Below are positions 1-5,823 of a stretch of DNA of 7,906 nucleotides, one piece after another. Under the pieces are notes generated by a model. The model saw only the letters and a program-made list of their open reading frames with translations. It was not told the DNA's origin and searched no databases. Both the position numbers and the translations under genes were made by a program. This DNA is from Propionibacteriaceae bacterium (GTDB lineage Bacteria; Actinomycetota; Actinomycetes; Propionibacteriales; Propionibacteriaceae), in NCBI GenBank assembly GCA_030528545.1, contig JAUMYR010000124.1, forward strand, positions 1 through 7,906, read 5' to 3'. The stretch's first letter is position 1. Every line of letters starts with the position of its first letter.

Positions 1-1958
1 TCGTCTACGGTGATCCGCCGCAGCGTCCGGTGGGCCGGGCTCATGGTCGTCTCCGCCAGCTGATCGGCGTCCATCTCGCCGAGCCCCTTGTAGCGCTGCG
101 GCTCCTTGAAACGCTGGCCCTTCTTGGTCAGTTCGGCGGCCTTGCGCTGGTATTCCGCATCGGTATAGGTGTAGATGTACTTCTGCTGGCCCCGCTTCGG
201 GCTGATCAGCTCGAAACGATGCAGCGGCGGGACGGCCGCGTACACCCGTCCCGCCTCCACCAGCGGCCTCATGTACTTGAAGAACAATGTGGTCAGCAGG
301 CAACGGATGTGAGCGCCGTCGGAATCCGCGTCGGCCATGAAGATGACCTTGCCATAGCGCGCGGCGTCCAGGTCGAAGGAACGGCCCGAACCGGCCCCGA
401 CCACCTGGATGATCGAGGCGCATTCGGCGTTCTTCAGCATGTCGGCGACGGAGGCCTTCTGCACGTTGAGGATCTTGCCCCGAATCGGCAGGAGAGCCTG
501 GAACTCCGAGTTGCGTGCGTTCTTGGCAGTGCCAAGAGCGGAATCGCCCTCGACGATAAACAATTCGGTGGCATCCACGTCGCTGGAGCGGCAGTCCTTG
601 AGCTTGGCCGGCAGCGAGCTGGACTCCAGCGCGTTCTTGCGACGCTGGATCTCCTTGTGGGTGCGCGCCGCCACCCTGGTACGGGAGGCATTGACCGCCT
701 TCTCCAGCACCAGCCGGGCCTGGGAGCGCACCGCGTTCTTGCTGCTGGTGAGGAACTCCCCCAGCTCCGATTCGACGACCTTGGCCACGAGGCGCTGAAC
801 CGGCGGAGTTCCCAGCACCTCCTTGGTCTGCCCCTCGAACTGCGGCTCGGCTAGGCGCACCGTCACCACCGCGGTGATGCCCTCTAGGCAATCCTCCTTG
901 ATGACCTCCTCGCCCGCCTTCAGCAGCCGGGTGCCGTCGAGGGCCTTGCTGAAGGCCCGGGCCACGCCACGTTCGAAACCGGTGACATGAGTCCCCCCCT
1001 TGGGGGTGGCGATGATATTGACGAAAGACTTGACCGTGGCGTCATAGCCCACGCCCCAACGCAACGCGATCTCAATGCCCAGGGTGCGTTCAACGTCGGT
1101 GGCGGTCATGGCACCACTCGCGTCCAGCATCGGGACGGTCTCGGTGAACTGCTCGGTGCCGCTGAGCCGGATGATGTCGCAGACCGGCTGGTCGGGGGCC
1201 AAAAAGTCACAGAACTCGTCGATGCCGCCGTCGTGTTTGAAGGATTCTGCGATCTCCTCTGGGCCGCGCCGGTCGGCGATGTCCAATCGCAGGCCGGGCA
1301 CCAGGAAACTCGTCTGGCGAGCGCGGTTGACCAGGGAGGACCAGTTGAGGTCGGCGTCGCGCAGGAAGATCTGCCGGTCCGGCCAGTAGCGCACCCGGGT
1401 CCCGGTCACGCCCTTGGCCACCCGCCGGATCTTGCGTAGTCCGGTCTGGGGGGTGAACGGCGAATCCGGCCCAGCGCCGTCGAAGACGCCAGGCACCCCC
1501 CGCCTGAAGCTCATGGCCCAGGTCGAGCCGTTGCGGTCGACCTCCACGTCGAGCCTGGACGATAGCGCGTTGACCACGGAGGCGCCGACGCCGTGCAGGC
1601 CGCCCGCCGCGTTATAGGACGATGAATCGAACTTTCCACCCGCGTGCAGCTTGGTGTAGACCACCTCGACACCGCTCAGGCCAGTTCTCGGCTCGGTGTC
1701 GACCGGGATGCCTCGCGCCCGGTCCTTGACCTCGATGGAACCGTCAGCGTGCAGCATGACCTCAATGCGGTCACCGAAGCCCGCCAGGGCCTCATCCACA
1801 GCGTTGTCGATGATCTCCCACAGGCAGTGCATCAGTCCGCGGGTATCGGTCGAACCGATGTACATCGCGGGACGCTTGCGCACCGCCTCCAGACCCTCTA
1901 GGACGAGAAGGTTCTTGGCTTCATACTCGCGCGGGGCGTGTTGATTCTTGACGTGCAC
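1..1958 (-). CDS. parE: Type IIA DNA topoisomerase subunit B, ParE/GyrB family (3' end cut by window)
   Basis: This is the ATPase subunit of a type IIA topoisomerase, which pairs with a ParC/GyrA subunit to pass one DNA duplex through another using ATP. The reading frame is open for 652 codons and leaves at the left edge. Visible parts are the GHKL ATPase domain (RPAMYIGS at 29-36; E48 and N52 in EIIDNAVDE; GGLHGVGASVVNAL at 119-132), a transducer domain to about 400, the TOPRIM domain (EGDSALGTAK at 470-479; MADADSDGAH from 541, with the metal-binding DxD) and the C-terminal QRYKGLGEM (621-629). By family comparison only about 35-45 residues are missing. Sequence style (GTAK rather than GSAK in the TOPRIM motif, HRTLRRITVD) and the nearby sigA and DUF7455 genes favour ParE over the GyrB that normally sits by gyrA, but this is a context call. 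The start is GTG 1958: an in-frame TAA lies three codons upstream, and no Shine-Dalgarno is seen, which suggests a leaderless mRNA. Confidence 0.93.
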   Translation of the reverse strand, partial: MHVKNQHAPREYEAKNLLVLEGLEAVRKRPAMYIGSTDTRGLMHCLWEIIDNAVDEALAGFGDRIEVMLHADGSIEVKDRARGIPVDTEPRTGLSGVEVVYTKLHAGGKFDSSSYNAAGGLHGVGASVVNALSSRLDVEVDRNGSTWAMSFRRGVPGVFDGAGPDSPFTPQTGLRKIRRVAKGVTGTRVRYWPDRQIFLRDADLNWSSLVNRARQTSFLVPGLRLDIADRRGPEEIAESFKHDGGIDEFCDFLAPDQPVCDIIRLSGTEQFTETVPMLDASGAMTATDVERTLGIEIALRWGVGYDATVKSFVNIIATPKGGTHVTGFERGVARAFSKALDGTRLLKAGEEVIKEDCLEGITAVVTVRLAEPQFEGQTKEVLGTPPVQRLVAKVVESELGEFLTSSKNAVRSQARLVLEKAVNASRTRVAARTHKEIQRRKNALESSSLPAKLKDCRSSDVDATELFIVEGDSALGTAKNARNSEFQALLPIRGKILNVQKASVADMLKNAECASIIQVVGAGSGRSFDLDAARYGKVIFMADADSDGAHIRCLLTTLFFKYMRPLVEAGRVYAAVPPLHRFELISPKRGQQKYIYTYTDAEYQRKAAELTKKGQRFKEPQRYKGLGEMDADQLAETTMSPAHRTLRRITVD

Positions 1959-1968
1959 CCGTGCATGT
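1951..1968. repeat. Inverted repeat over the parE start codon
   Basis: ACGTGCAC-CC-GTGCATGT is an 8-bp dyad with one mismatch and a 2-bp centre. It covers the GTG start and part of the candidate -10 of parE. The 2-bp centre fits a protein-binding operator better than an RNA hairpin. No repressor is encoded nearby, so a regulatory role is only a possibility. Confidence 0.4.
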
Positions 1969-1970
1969 TA
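1965..1970 (-). promoter_or_regulatory. Candidate -10 element for leaderless parE transcript
   Basis: On the minus strand TAACAT fits the TANNNT pattern of actinobacterial -10 elements. It ends 6 nt before the GTG start at 1958, so transcription would begin at or very near the start codon. That agrees with the missing Shine-Dalgarno. No good -35 is seen at 16-18 bp spacing. This is inferred from spacing only. Confidence 0.42.
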
Positions 1971-2003
1971 GCTGGCTCACACCCCAACTCAGGTGATCCT
2001 CGC

Positions 2004-2029
2004 GGAACAAATCGGAGGGTCAGGTCGTT
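2004..2029 (+). promoter_or_regulatory. Candidate ECF-type promoter (GGAAC-17-CGTT) for the DUF7455 gene
   Basis: GGAAC at 2004-2008 and CGTT at 2026-2029 are separated by exactly 17 bp. This matches the general pattern recognised by ECF/stress sigma factors of the SigE/SigH/SigR group in Actinomycetota. A transcript starting about 7-10 nt downstream would have a leader of roughly 35-40 nt containing the Shine-Dalgarno of the next gene. The match is short and could be chance; no housekeeping -10 stands out in the same stretch. Confidence 0.4.
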
Positions 2030-2060
2030 ATTGAGTAGCGACACCGGAGTTTTCCCGGTA

Positions 2061-2068
2061 AGAAGGAG
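2061..2068 (+). promoter_or_regulatory. Strong Shine-Dalgarno for the DUF7455 gene
   Basis: AGAAGGAG lies 6 nt upstream of ATG 2075 and fixes that start. It is the strongest ribosome binding site in the window; several other genes here have weak or no Shine-Dalgarno. A short dyad (ACCGG at 2043-2047, CCGGT at 2055-2059) lies just upstream. Confidence 0.85.
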
Positions 2069-2074
2069 CCTGAG

Positions 2075-2266
2075 ATGACTGAGATGATCGAACAGACCCT
2101 GACCACCGCCGACCGCTGCGACCGCTGCGGTGCCCAAGCCTACCTCCGCGTCGAACTGACCACCGGCGGAGAACTCCTGTTCTGCGCCCATCACGCCCGC
2201 CTACACTCCGAGAAACTGCAGCAGGTCGCTCTCAGGATCACTGACGAGACTAGCCTGGTGCGCTGA
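2075..2266 (+). CDS. Small zinc-binding DUF7455-type protein
   Basis: A 63-residue protein with one likely zinc site: C15-x2-C18 in ADRCDRCGAQA and C37-x2-H40 in FCAHHARLH, separated by a short beta-like stretch (AYLRVELTTGGELLFC). H39 or H44 are alternative ligands. It has no signal peptide or membrane segment, so it is probably cytoplasmic. The pattern is that of a small actinobacterial family (DUF7455) of unknown function, often found near the primary sigma factor and a ParE-type gene, as here. The start is set by AGAAGGAG with 6-nt spacing. The gene stands alone: it is divergent from parE and closed by a strong terminator 12 nt after its stop. A promoter of ECF type may drive it. Family assignment is from recognition of the motif pattern and context; function is not known. 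Confidence 0.88.
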   Translation: MTEMIEQTLTTADRCDRCGAQAYLRVELTTGGELLFCAHHARLHSEKLQQVALRITDETSLVR

Positions 2267-2277
2267 ACCATCTGTCC

Positions 2278-2315
2278 AACGGCGGTCCCAGCCCATGGCG
2301 GTGGGACCGCCGTTT
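2278..2315 (+). terminator. Intrinsic terminator after the DUF7455 gene
   Basis: A perfect 13-bp stem, AACGGCGGTCCCA (2278-2290) with TGGGACCGCCGTT (2302-2314), closes an 11-nt loop and runs into TTT then C. It begins 12 nt after the stop codon. The stem is strong and GC-rich; the T tract is short, as is common in actinobacteria. The AA at the stem base offers a short T tract to minus-strand transcripts too, but no minus-strand gene ends here. Confidence 0.9.
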
Positions 2316-2332
2316 CACGTCCGCGGGGCCCG

Positions 2333-2380
2333 GCGGCGGCTGCGCCACAGGCTGGACGAGCGCCATGGGGTAGCCGCCGC
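2333..2380. repeat. Inverted repeat upstream of the GCS2-family gene
   Basis: GCGGCGGCT at 2333-2341 pairs with AGCCGCCGC at 2372-2380 across a 30-nt spacer. It lies just upstream of the candidate -10 at 2386. In very GC-rich DNA a 9-bp match of CGG-type triplets can arise by chance, so its role is uncertain. Confidence 0.3.
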
Positions 2381-2385
2381 TCCCG

Positions 2386-2391
2386 TATCCT
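2386..2391 (+). promoter_or_regulatory. Candidate -10 element for leaderless GCS2-family transcript
   Basis: TATCCT fits TANNNT and ends 7 nt before ATG 2399, so RNA would start at the A of the start codon. No Shine-Dalgarno precedes the ATG, which supports a leaderless message. No convincing -35 is present at 17-18 bp. Confidence 0.45.
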
Positions 2392-2398
2392 CGACCCC

Positions 2399-3535
2399 AT
2401 GCGAGTCACGTTCACCGCATCCAGGCAGTCAAGCGTCGGCATCGAATGGGAGATCGGCCTGGTCGACGTCCACACGCATGAGTATGTTCCGGCCGCCCCC
2501 GAGATCCTGAGCCATGTGGAAGATTCTCACTGCGGCCCGATCCGCCAGGAGTTCCTGACCAACATGGTCGAACTGGTCAGCGGGGTGCACGCCCGCGTGC
2601 CCGACGCTGTGGCCGACCTCGCGGGGTCGCTCGACTACACCCGGGAGCTGGCTCAGCGGGCCGGAGTCAAGCTCATGGGATCGGGTTCCCACCCATTCAG
2701 CAAGTCCGGCGACCAGGCTCACTACGACGATCCGCGTTATGCCGCGATCGCCGAACGCATGGGCTACTGGGGCCATCACCTGGCAATCTGCGGCACCCAC
2801 ATCCATGTCGGCGTGGATCACCAGGACAAGGTCCTGCCCATCACCTATGGCATAGCGCGATTCGCCCCCTATTTCATCGCCTTGTCAGCTTCGTCCCCCT
2901 TCTGGGACGGCGAAGACACCCGGTATGCCTCGCACCGCACCATGCTGTTCCAGCAACTGCCGACCAATGGGCTGCCCTACCCGCTGGAGGGCTGGGCGGA
3001 GTACGAACAGTACGCCACCCAGCTGGAAAAGGCAGGCATGATCTCCCACGCTAAGGACATCCGCTGGGACGTGCGGCCATCTCCGGCCTGGGGCACCGTC
3101 GAGAATCGCATGATGGACTCGATGCCGACGCTGCGCGAGGTCGCTGCCGTGGCCGCGCTGAGCCAATGCCTCACCGAGTTCATGAGCCGCGAATTGGACC
3201 GGGGCAGCGCGATCTCCCGGCTGCCGATGTGGTTCATGAAGGAGAACAAGTGGCGCGCCGCCCGCTACGGTCTCGACACCGAGGTCATCACCCCGCTGGT
3301 GCACACCCCAATCCGCCAGCTCCGGGAGGGCCTCCTGGAGTGGATCGAGCGGCTCGAACCTATCTCCCACGAGCTGAGTTGTTTCTACGAACTGGTCTTC
3401 TGCCGCGAGCTGGCCGAACGTGGGCCGAGTTATCTGCGACAGCGCCGGGTCGCCGCCGAGCACGGCGGGGACCTCAGGGCGGTCGCCGATTCCCTCGTCG
3501 CCGAGATGGACGCGGGCACTCCCCTGTTCGGCTGA
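2399..3535 (+). CDS. Glutamate-cysteine ligase-like carboxylate-amine ligase (GCS2 family)
   Basis: A 378-residue enzyme of the GCS2 family (YbdK/EgtA-like ATP-dependent carboxylate-amine ligases), close to the usual length of about 370. Members activate the gamma-carboxyl of glutamate with ATP and join it to an amine, classically cysteine, to give gamma-glutamylcysteine. Visible motifs in order: GIEWEIG (14-20, with E16 and E18 likely in metal/ATP binding), GSGSHPF (94-100), CGTHIHVGVD (131-140), RYASHR (175-180), IRWDVRPSPAWGTVENR (221-237) and KENKWRAARYGLD (281-293). There is no signal peptide, so it is cytoplasmic. ATG 2399 is the best start because GIEWEIG normally lies near residue 15 and a -10-like TATCCT fits a leaderless start. 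No glutathione synthetase or ergothioneine gene is adjacent, and actinobacteria mainly use mycothiol, so the physiological amine substrate is unknown. Confidence 0.9.
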   Translation: MRVTFTASRQSSVGIEWEIGLVDVHTHEYVPAAPEILSHVEDSHCGPIRQEFLTNMVELVSGVHARVPDAVADLAGSLDYTRELAQRAGVKLMGSGSHPFSKSGDQAHYDDPRYAAIAERMGYWGHHLAICGTHIHVGVDHQDKVLPITYGIARFAPYFIALSASSPFWDGEDTRYASHRTMLFQQLPTNGLPYPLEGWAEYEQYATQLEKAGMISHAKDIRWDVRPSPAWGTVENRMMDSMPTLREVAAVAALSQCLTEFMSRELDRGSAISRLPMWFMKENKWRAARYGLDTEVITPLVHTPIRQLREGLLEWIERLEPISHELSCFYELVFCRELAERGPSYLRQRRVAAEHGGDLRAVADSLVAEMDAGTPLFG

Positions 3536-3549
3536 GCGCTGTCAGCCGA
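3528..3549. terminator. Hairpin between convergent GCS2-family and GNAT genes
   Basis: TCGGCTGA (3528-3535) pairs with TCAGCCGA (3542-3549) in an 8-bp perfect stem with a 6-nt loop. It includes the TGA stop of the GCS2-family gene and nearly fills the 17-bp gap to the GNAT stop. It could end transcripts from both sides. There is no T tract on either strand, so termination efficiency is doubtful. Confidence 0.5.
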
Positions 3550-3552
3550 CGG

Positions 3553-4047
3553 CTAGTCTCGGGACAGCATGACGCAGCGATACCCGCCGTTGTCGCGGCT
3601 GCGGCCAGTCGGGCTGAAGCCGTGTCTGCGGAAGAAGGCCGCGGCGCGCTCGTTGCCCTCGGCTACCCACAGGTAGGCCGGGGAGTCCCCGATCGCGACG
3701 TGTAACAGATGGTCGGCGATGCCAGATCCCTTGGCGACATCCAGCAGGTAGCACATGGCCAGTTCTAGGGCGGCTGGCGCGTCATCGTCCCTGGCCGGAA
3801 CCGCGCTCGCCACTCCGACGATGCGGTCGTCTTCCAGCACGATCCAGTAGTACTGACCCTCGCTTGCGGCTCGCTGCCACCGCTGCGCCCGCTCCGCGAC
3901 GCCCTTCTCGTGCCGCTCTATGACCTGGGCCGGGATCAGCCCGGGATAGGTCTGGCGCCAGGCTCTCGACACCACTGCGGCCGCCTCCGGCAGGTCGGAC
4001 AGTCCCGCCTGCCGGATCCGGAATGGCCGCCTAGTCGAGGTAGTCAC
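3553..4047 (-). CDS. GNAT-family N-acetyltransferase
   Basis: A 164-residue acetyltransferase of the GNAT fold, which moves the acetyl group of acetyl-CoA to an amine. The N-terminal [17 protein letters not shown] (10-26) is the usual first strand and helix. The CoA pyrophosphate-binding loop is K106-G-S-G109-I-A111, the R/Q-x-x-G-x-G/A motif with Lys in the first place. The end [21 protein letters not shown] (124-144) is the typical beta5-alpha4 segment. The substrate cannot be told from sequence; small-molecule and protein targets are both possible. The GTG start at 4047 lies inside the end of sigA, so the genes overlap by 17 nt. AGGTG a few nt upstream, within the sigA codons, can act as Shine-Dalgarno. 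This makes co-transcription and translational coupling with sigA likely. Confidence 0.88.
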   Translation of the reverse strand: MTTSTRRPFRIRQAGLSDLPEAAAVVSRAWRQTYPGLIPAQVIERHEKGVAERAQRWQRAASEGQYYWIVLEDDRIVGVASAVPARDDDAPAALELAMCYLLDVAKGSGIADHLLHVAIGDSPAYLWVAEGNERAAAFFRRHGFSPTGRSRDNGGYRCVMLSRD

Positions 4048-5581
4048 GCAGCACCTGCGAACGCGAAGGATGCCGCAGTTTACTCATGGTCTTGGACTCG
4101 ATCTGGCGGATCCGCTCCCGGGTCACGCCATATACCTTGCCGATCTCATCCAGCGTCTTGGGTTGCCCGTCGGTGAGGCCGAAGCGCATGCTGACCACGC
4201 CTGCCTCCCGCTCGCTGAGGGTGTCCAAAACGTCGTTGAGCTGCTCCTGCAACAGCGTGAAGTTGACCGCATCGGCTGGAACCACGGCCTCAGAGTCCTC
4301 GATCAGGTCACCGAACTCAGAGTCTCCATCTTCACCGAGGGGGGTGTGCAGCGAGATCGGCTCGCGGCCATACTTCTGCACCTCGATGACCTTCTCGGCG
4401 GTCATGTCGAGTTCCTTGGCCAGTTCCTCGGGGGTGGGTTCGCGTCCGAGGTCTTGCAGCATCTGGCGCTGGACGCGGGCCAGCTTGTTGATGACCTCGA
4501 CCATGTGCACCGGGATACGGATGGTGCGGGCCTGATCGGCCATCGCCCGGGTGATCGCCTGCTTGATCCACCAGGTGGCATAGGTCGAGAACTTATAACC
4601 CTTGGTGTAGTCGAACTTCTCGACCGCACGGATCAGGCCGAGGTTGCCCTCCTGGATCAGATCGAGGAACAGCATACCCCGCCCGGTATAACGCTTCGCC
4701 AGCGACACCACCAGACGCAGGTTGGCCTCCAGCAGGTGGTTCTTGGCCCGCCTGCCGTCCTCGGCGATCCACTCATAGTCTTCGAGTTCGTCGGCATCGA
4801 TGCTGGTCTCTGGATCGCCAAGACGCTCCTCGGCGAACAGCCCCGCCTCGATCCGCTTGGCCAGTTCGACCTCCTGGACCGCGTTGAGCAGCGCCACCTT
4901 GCCGATCTGTTTGAGATAGTCCTTGACCGGGTCTGCGGTAGCCCCGGCCGAGACGACCTGCTGCTCTGGCTCGTCAGCGTCGTCGGCATCGGAGAGAGAG
5001 AACCCCTCGTCCTCGGTCAGCTCTTTCTCGAGGGTCGCCTCTTTCTCCTCGGAGAAGGAGGAATCATCCACGTCGTCTAGCGAGCGCTTCTTGCCACCGA
5101 CGGTGAGAACGACATCATCGCCCTCGCGCTGGAACTTCACCTCAATCTCACCGGTTGCCACCCCGGCGATCGTCGGCTCATCGGGATCGACCTCGGTCTC
5201 GTCCTCCAACTCCTCGGACAGGTCGAAGTCCTCCTCAACGGCGGCGCCGAGGTTCAAGTCGTCCTCAGAACTGGAGGCCGACATCGCCATGCCCTCCTCC
5301 AGCGGGGCGGCTGCCTTCGCCGTCGGCTTGCGTTTCGTGGTTGTGGCCGTCGCCGCCTTGGCCGTGCCCCGGGTGCGGGTCGTCTTGGCCTTGGCCGCGG
5401 GCTCGCTCACGGCGGTTTTGCGGGTGCGGGCCGCCTTCGCGGTAGGCTCAGCCTTGTCGGCAGCGGCCTTGGTGGTGCGCGTGCGGCGCTTCGGTGTGGC
5501 CGTGGTTTCCTCGGCCGCTTTCGTGCGGGAGCGGCTGGTCTTGGCCTTGGGAGTGGCTTCAGTCTCTGCGCCAGACGTCAC
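4031..5581 (-). CDS. sigA: Primary RNA polymerase sigma factor SigA (RpoD/HrdB)
   Basis: The housekeeping sigma-70 factor, which directs core RNA polymerase to most promoters. From GTG 5581 it has 516 residues, like actinobacterial relatives of about 510-530. Residues 9-95 are a basic Lys/Ala/Thr/Arg tail; 105-137 are strongly acidic; 143-170 look beta-rich ([21 protein letters not shown]); 171-205 are acidic again. Region 1.2 starts at [13 protein letters not shown] (217). Region 2 holds [36 protein letters not shown] and [13 protein letters not shown]. Region 3 follows from about 361. Region 4 has the helix-turn-helix [20 protein letters not shown] (477-496), and the protein ends in LRDYLD as primary sigma factors do. 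The start is GTG 5581 with GAGAGGA 5 nt upstream; ATG 5602 is an in-frame alternative adding seven residues, and the open frame reaches 5704. It is divergent from sigB and followed by an overlapping GNAT gene. Confidence 0.96.
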   Translation of the reverse strand: MTSGAETEATPKAKTSRSRTKAAEETTATPKRRTRTTKAAADKAEPTAKAARTRKTAVSEPAAKAKTTRTRGTAKAATATTTKRKPTAKAAAPLEEGMAMSASSSEDDLNLGAAVEEDFDLSEELEDETEVDPDEPTIAGVATGEIEVKFQREGDDVVLTVGGKKRSLDDVDDSSFSEEKEATLEKELTEDEGFSLSDADDADEPEQQVVSAGATADPVKDYLKQIGKVALLNAVQEVELAKRIEAGLFAEERLGDPETSIDADELEDYEWIAEDGRRAKNHLLEANLRLVVSLAKRYTGRGMLFLDLIQEGNLGLIRAVEKFDYTKGYKFSTYATWWIKQAITRAMADQARTIRIPVHMVEVINKLARVQRQMLQDLGREPTPEELAKELDMTAEKVIEVQKYGREPISLHTPLGEDGDSEFGDLIEDSEAVVPADAVNFTLLQEQLNDVLDTLSEREAGVVSMRFGLTDGQPKTLDEIGKVYGVTRERIRQIESKTMSKLRHPSRSQVLRDYLD

Positions 5582-5604
5582 GGGGATCCTCTCAACTCGC
5601 ATTA

Positions 5605-5619
5605 GGGCGCGAAACGCCC
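5605..5619. repeat. Short hairpin in the sigA leader
   Basis: GGGCG (5605-5609) and CGCCC (5615-5619) form a 5-bp GC stem with a 5-nt loop, about 24 nt upstream of the GTG start of sigA. If transcription starts further upstream it would lie in the 5' leader near the ribosome binding site. A role is not shown. Confidence 0.35.
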
Positions 5620-5647
5620 CGCAGCAGTCAATGGGCGCCTCGCGACC

Positions 5648-5676
5648 ATTCTGGCACGCCCACCCAAATACCCCAA
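5648..5676 (-). promoter_or_regulatory. Candidate sigA promoter (TTGGGG-17-CAGAAT)
   Basis: Read on the minus strand, TTGGGG (5671-5676) and CAGAAT (5648-5653) are 17 bp apart, and TGC directly before the -10 resembles an extended -10. Transcription from here would give a leader of about 60 nt before GTG 5581. A second candidate, TTGACT (5626-5631) with CCTAAT (5601-5606), has a better -35 but a long 19-bp spacing. Neither is certain. Confidence 0.38.
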
Positions 5677-5702
5677 ACCGGGGATCTGCTCCCGTCCGCA
5701 AC

Positions 5703-5713
5703 ACCCTCAGGGT
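5703..5713. repeat. Inverted repeat ACCCT-C-AGGGT between sigA and sigB
   Basis: A perfect 5-bp dyad around a single C, placed in the spacer of the candidate sigB promoter. It is short, so it may be chance, but a second, longer dyad follows 10 bp later. Confidence 0.3.
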
Positions 5714-5718
5714 CGATC

Positions 5719-5724
5719 TAGCAT
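5719..5724 (+). promoter_or_regulatory. Candidate -10 element for sigB
   Basis: TAGCAT fits TANNNT with A and T in the last two places. The hexamer 17 bp upstream (CCGCAA) is a poor -35, so an activator or another sigma factor may be needed if this is used. The predicted start near 5731 falls in the centre of the dyad at 5724-5739 and gives a leader of about 93 nt. Confidence 0.3.
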
Positions 5725-5739
5725 CAGACCACGGTCTGA
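5724..5739. promoter_or_regulatory. Operator-like dyad TCAGACC-AC-GGTCTGA upstream of sigB
   Basis: A perfect 7-bp inverted repeat with a 2-bp centre in the sigA-sigB intergenic region, overlapping the predicted sigB transcription start. The short centre and length are typical of a dimeric repressor site. As RNA it could fold as a 6-bp stem with a 4-nt loop followed by GTTTTC, so a weak terminator or attenuator is the alternative. Confidence 0.42.
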
Positions 5740-5823
5740 GTTTTCATCTCATCGCGAAAAATGTGCATCCTTTGCGCGGCCCAGGACGTTGCACAAGTGA
5801 ACGCACCAGAAAGGTTCACCGAT

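Noticed and set aside
30..854. Long plus-strand open frame of 274 codons
   Set aside because: It is antisense to parE, whose minus-strand frame carries unmistakable TOPRIM motifs. The plus frame shows only shadow composition (rich in Leu, Gly, Arg, His) and no motif.
1..1958. Calling the topoisomerase gene gyrB
   Set aside because: gyrB normally lies with gyrA, recF and dnaN near the origin. Here the neighbours are a DUF7455 gene and sigA, the context of the actinobacterial ParE-type gene, and the TOPRIM motif reads GTAK. The families are close, so this remains a context-weighted call.
2316..2398. Riboswitch or attenuator upstream of the GCS2-family gene
   Set aside because: The leader would be zero length if the -10 at 2386 is used, and the GC-rich 9-bp inverted repeat has a 30-nt spacer with no recognisable riboswitch core.
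5582..5704. Extension of SigA to the ATG at 5704
   Set aside because: The extra 41 residues are unlike the start of any known primary sigma factor and contain the candidate promoter and a leader hairpin. GTG 5581 has a good Shine-Dalgarno and gives normal length.
5741..5761. TTTTC/GAAAA inverted arms before sigB
   Set aside because: Only 5 bp of A/T-rich arms around a 10-nt spacer; too weak to count as a site beside the stronger dyad at 5724-5739.
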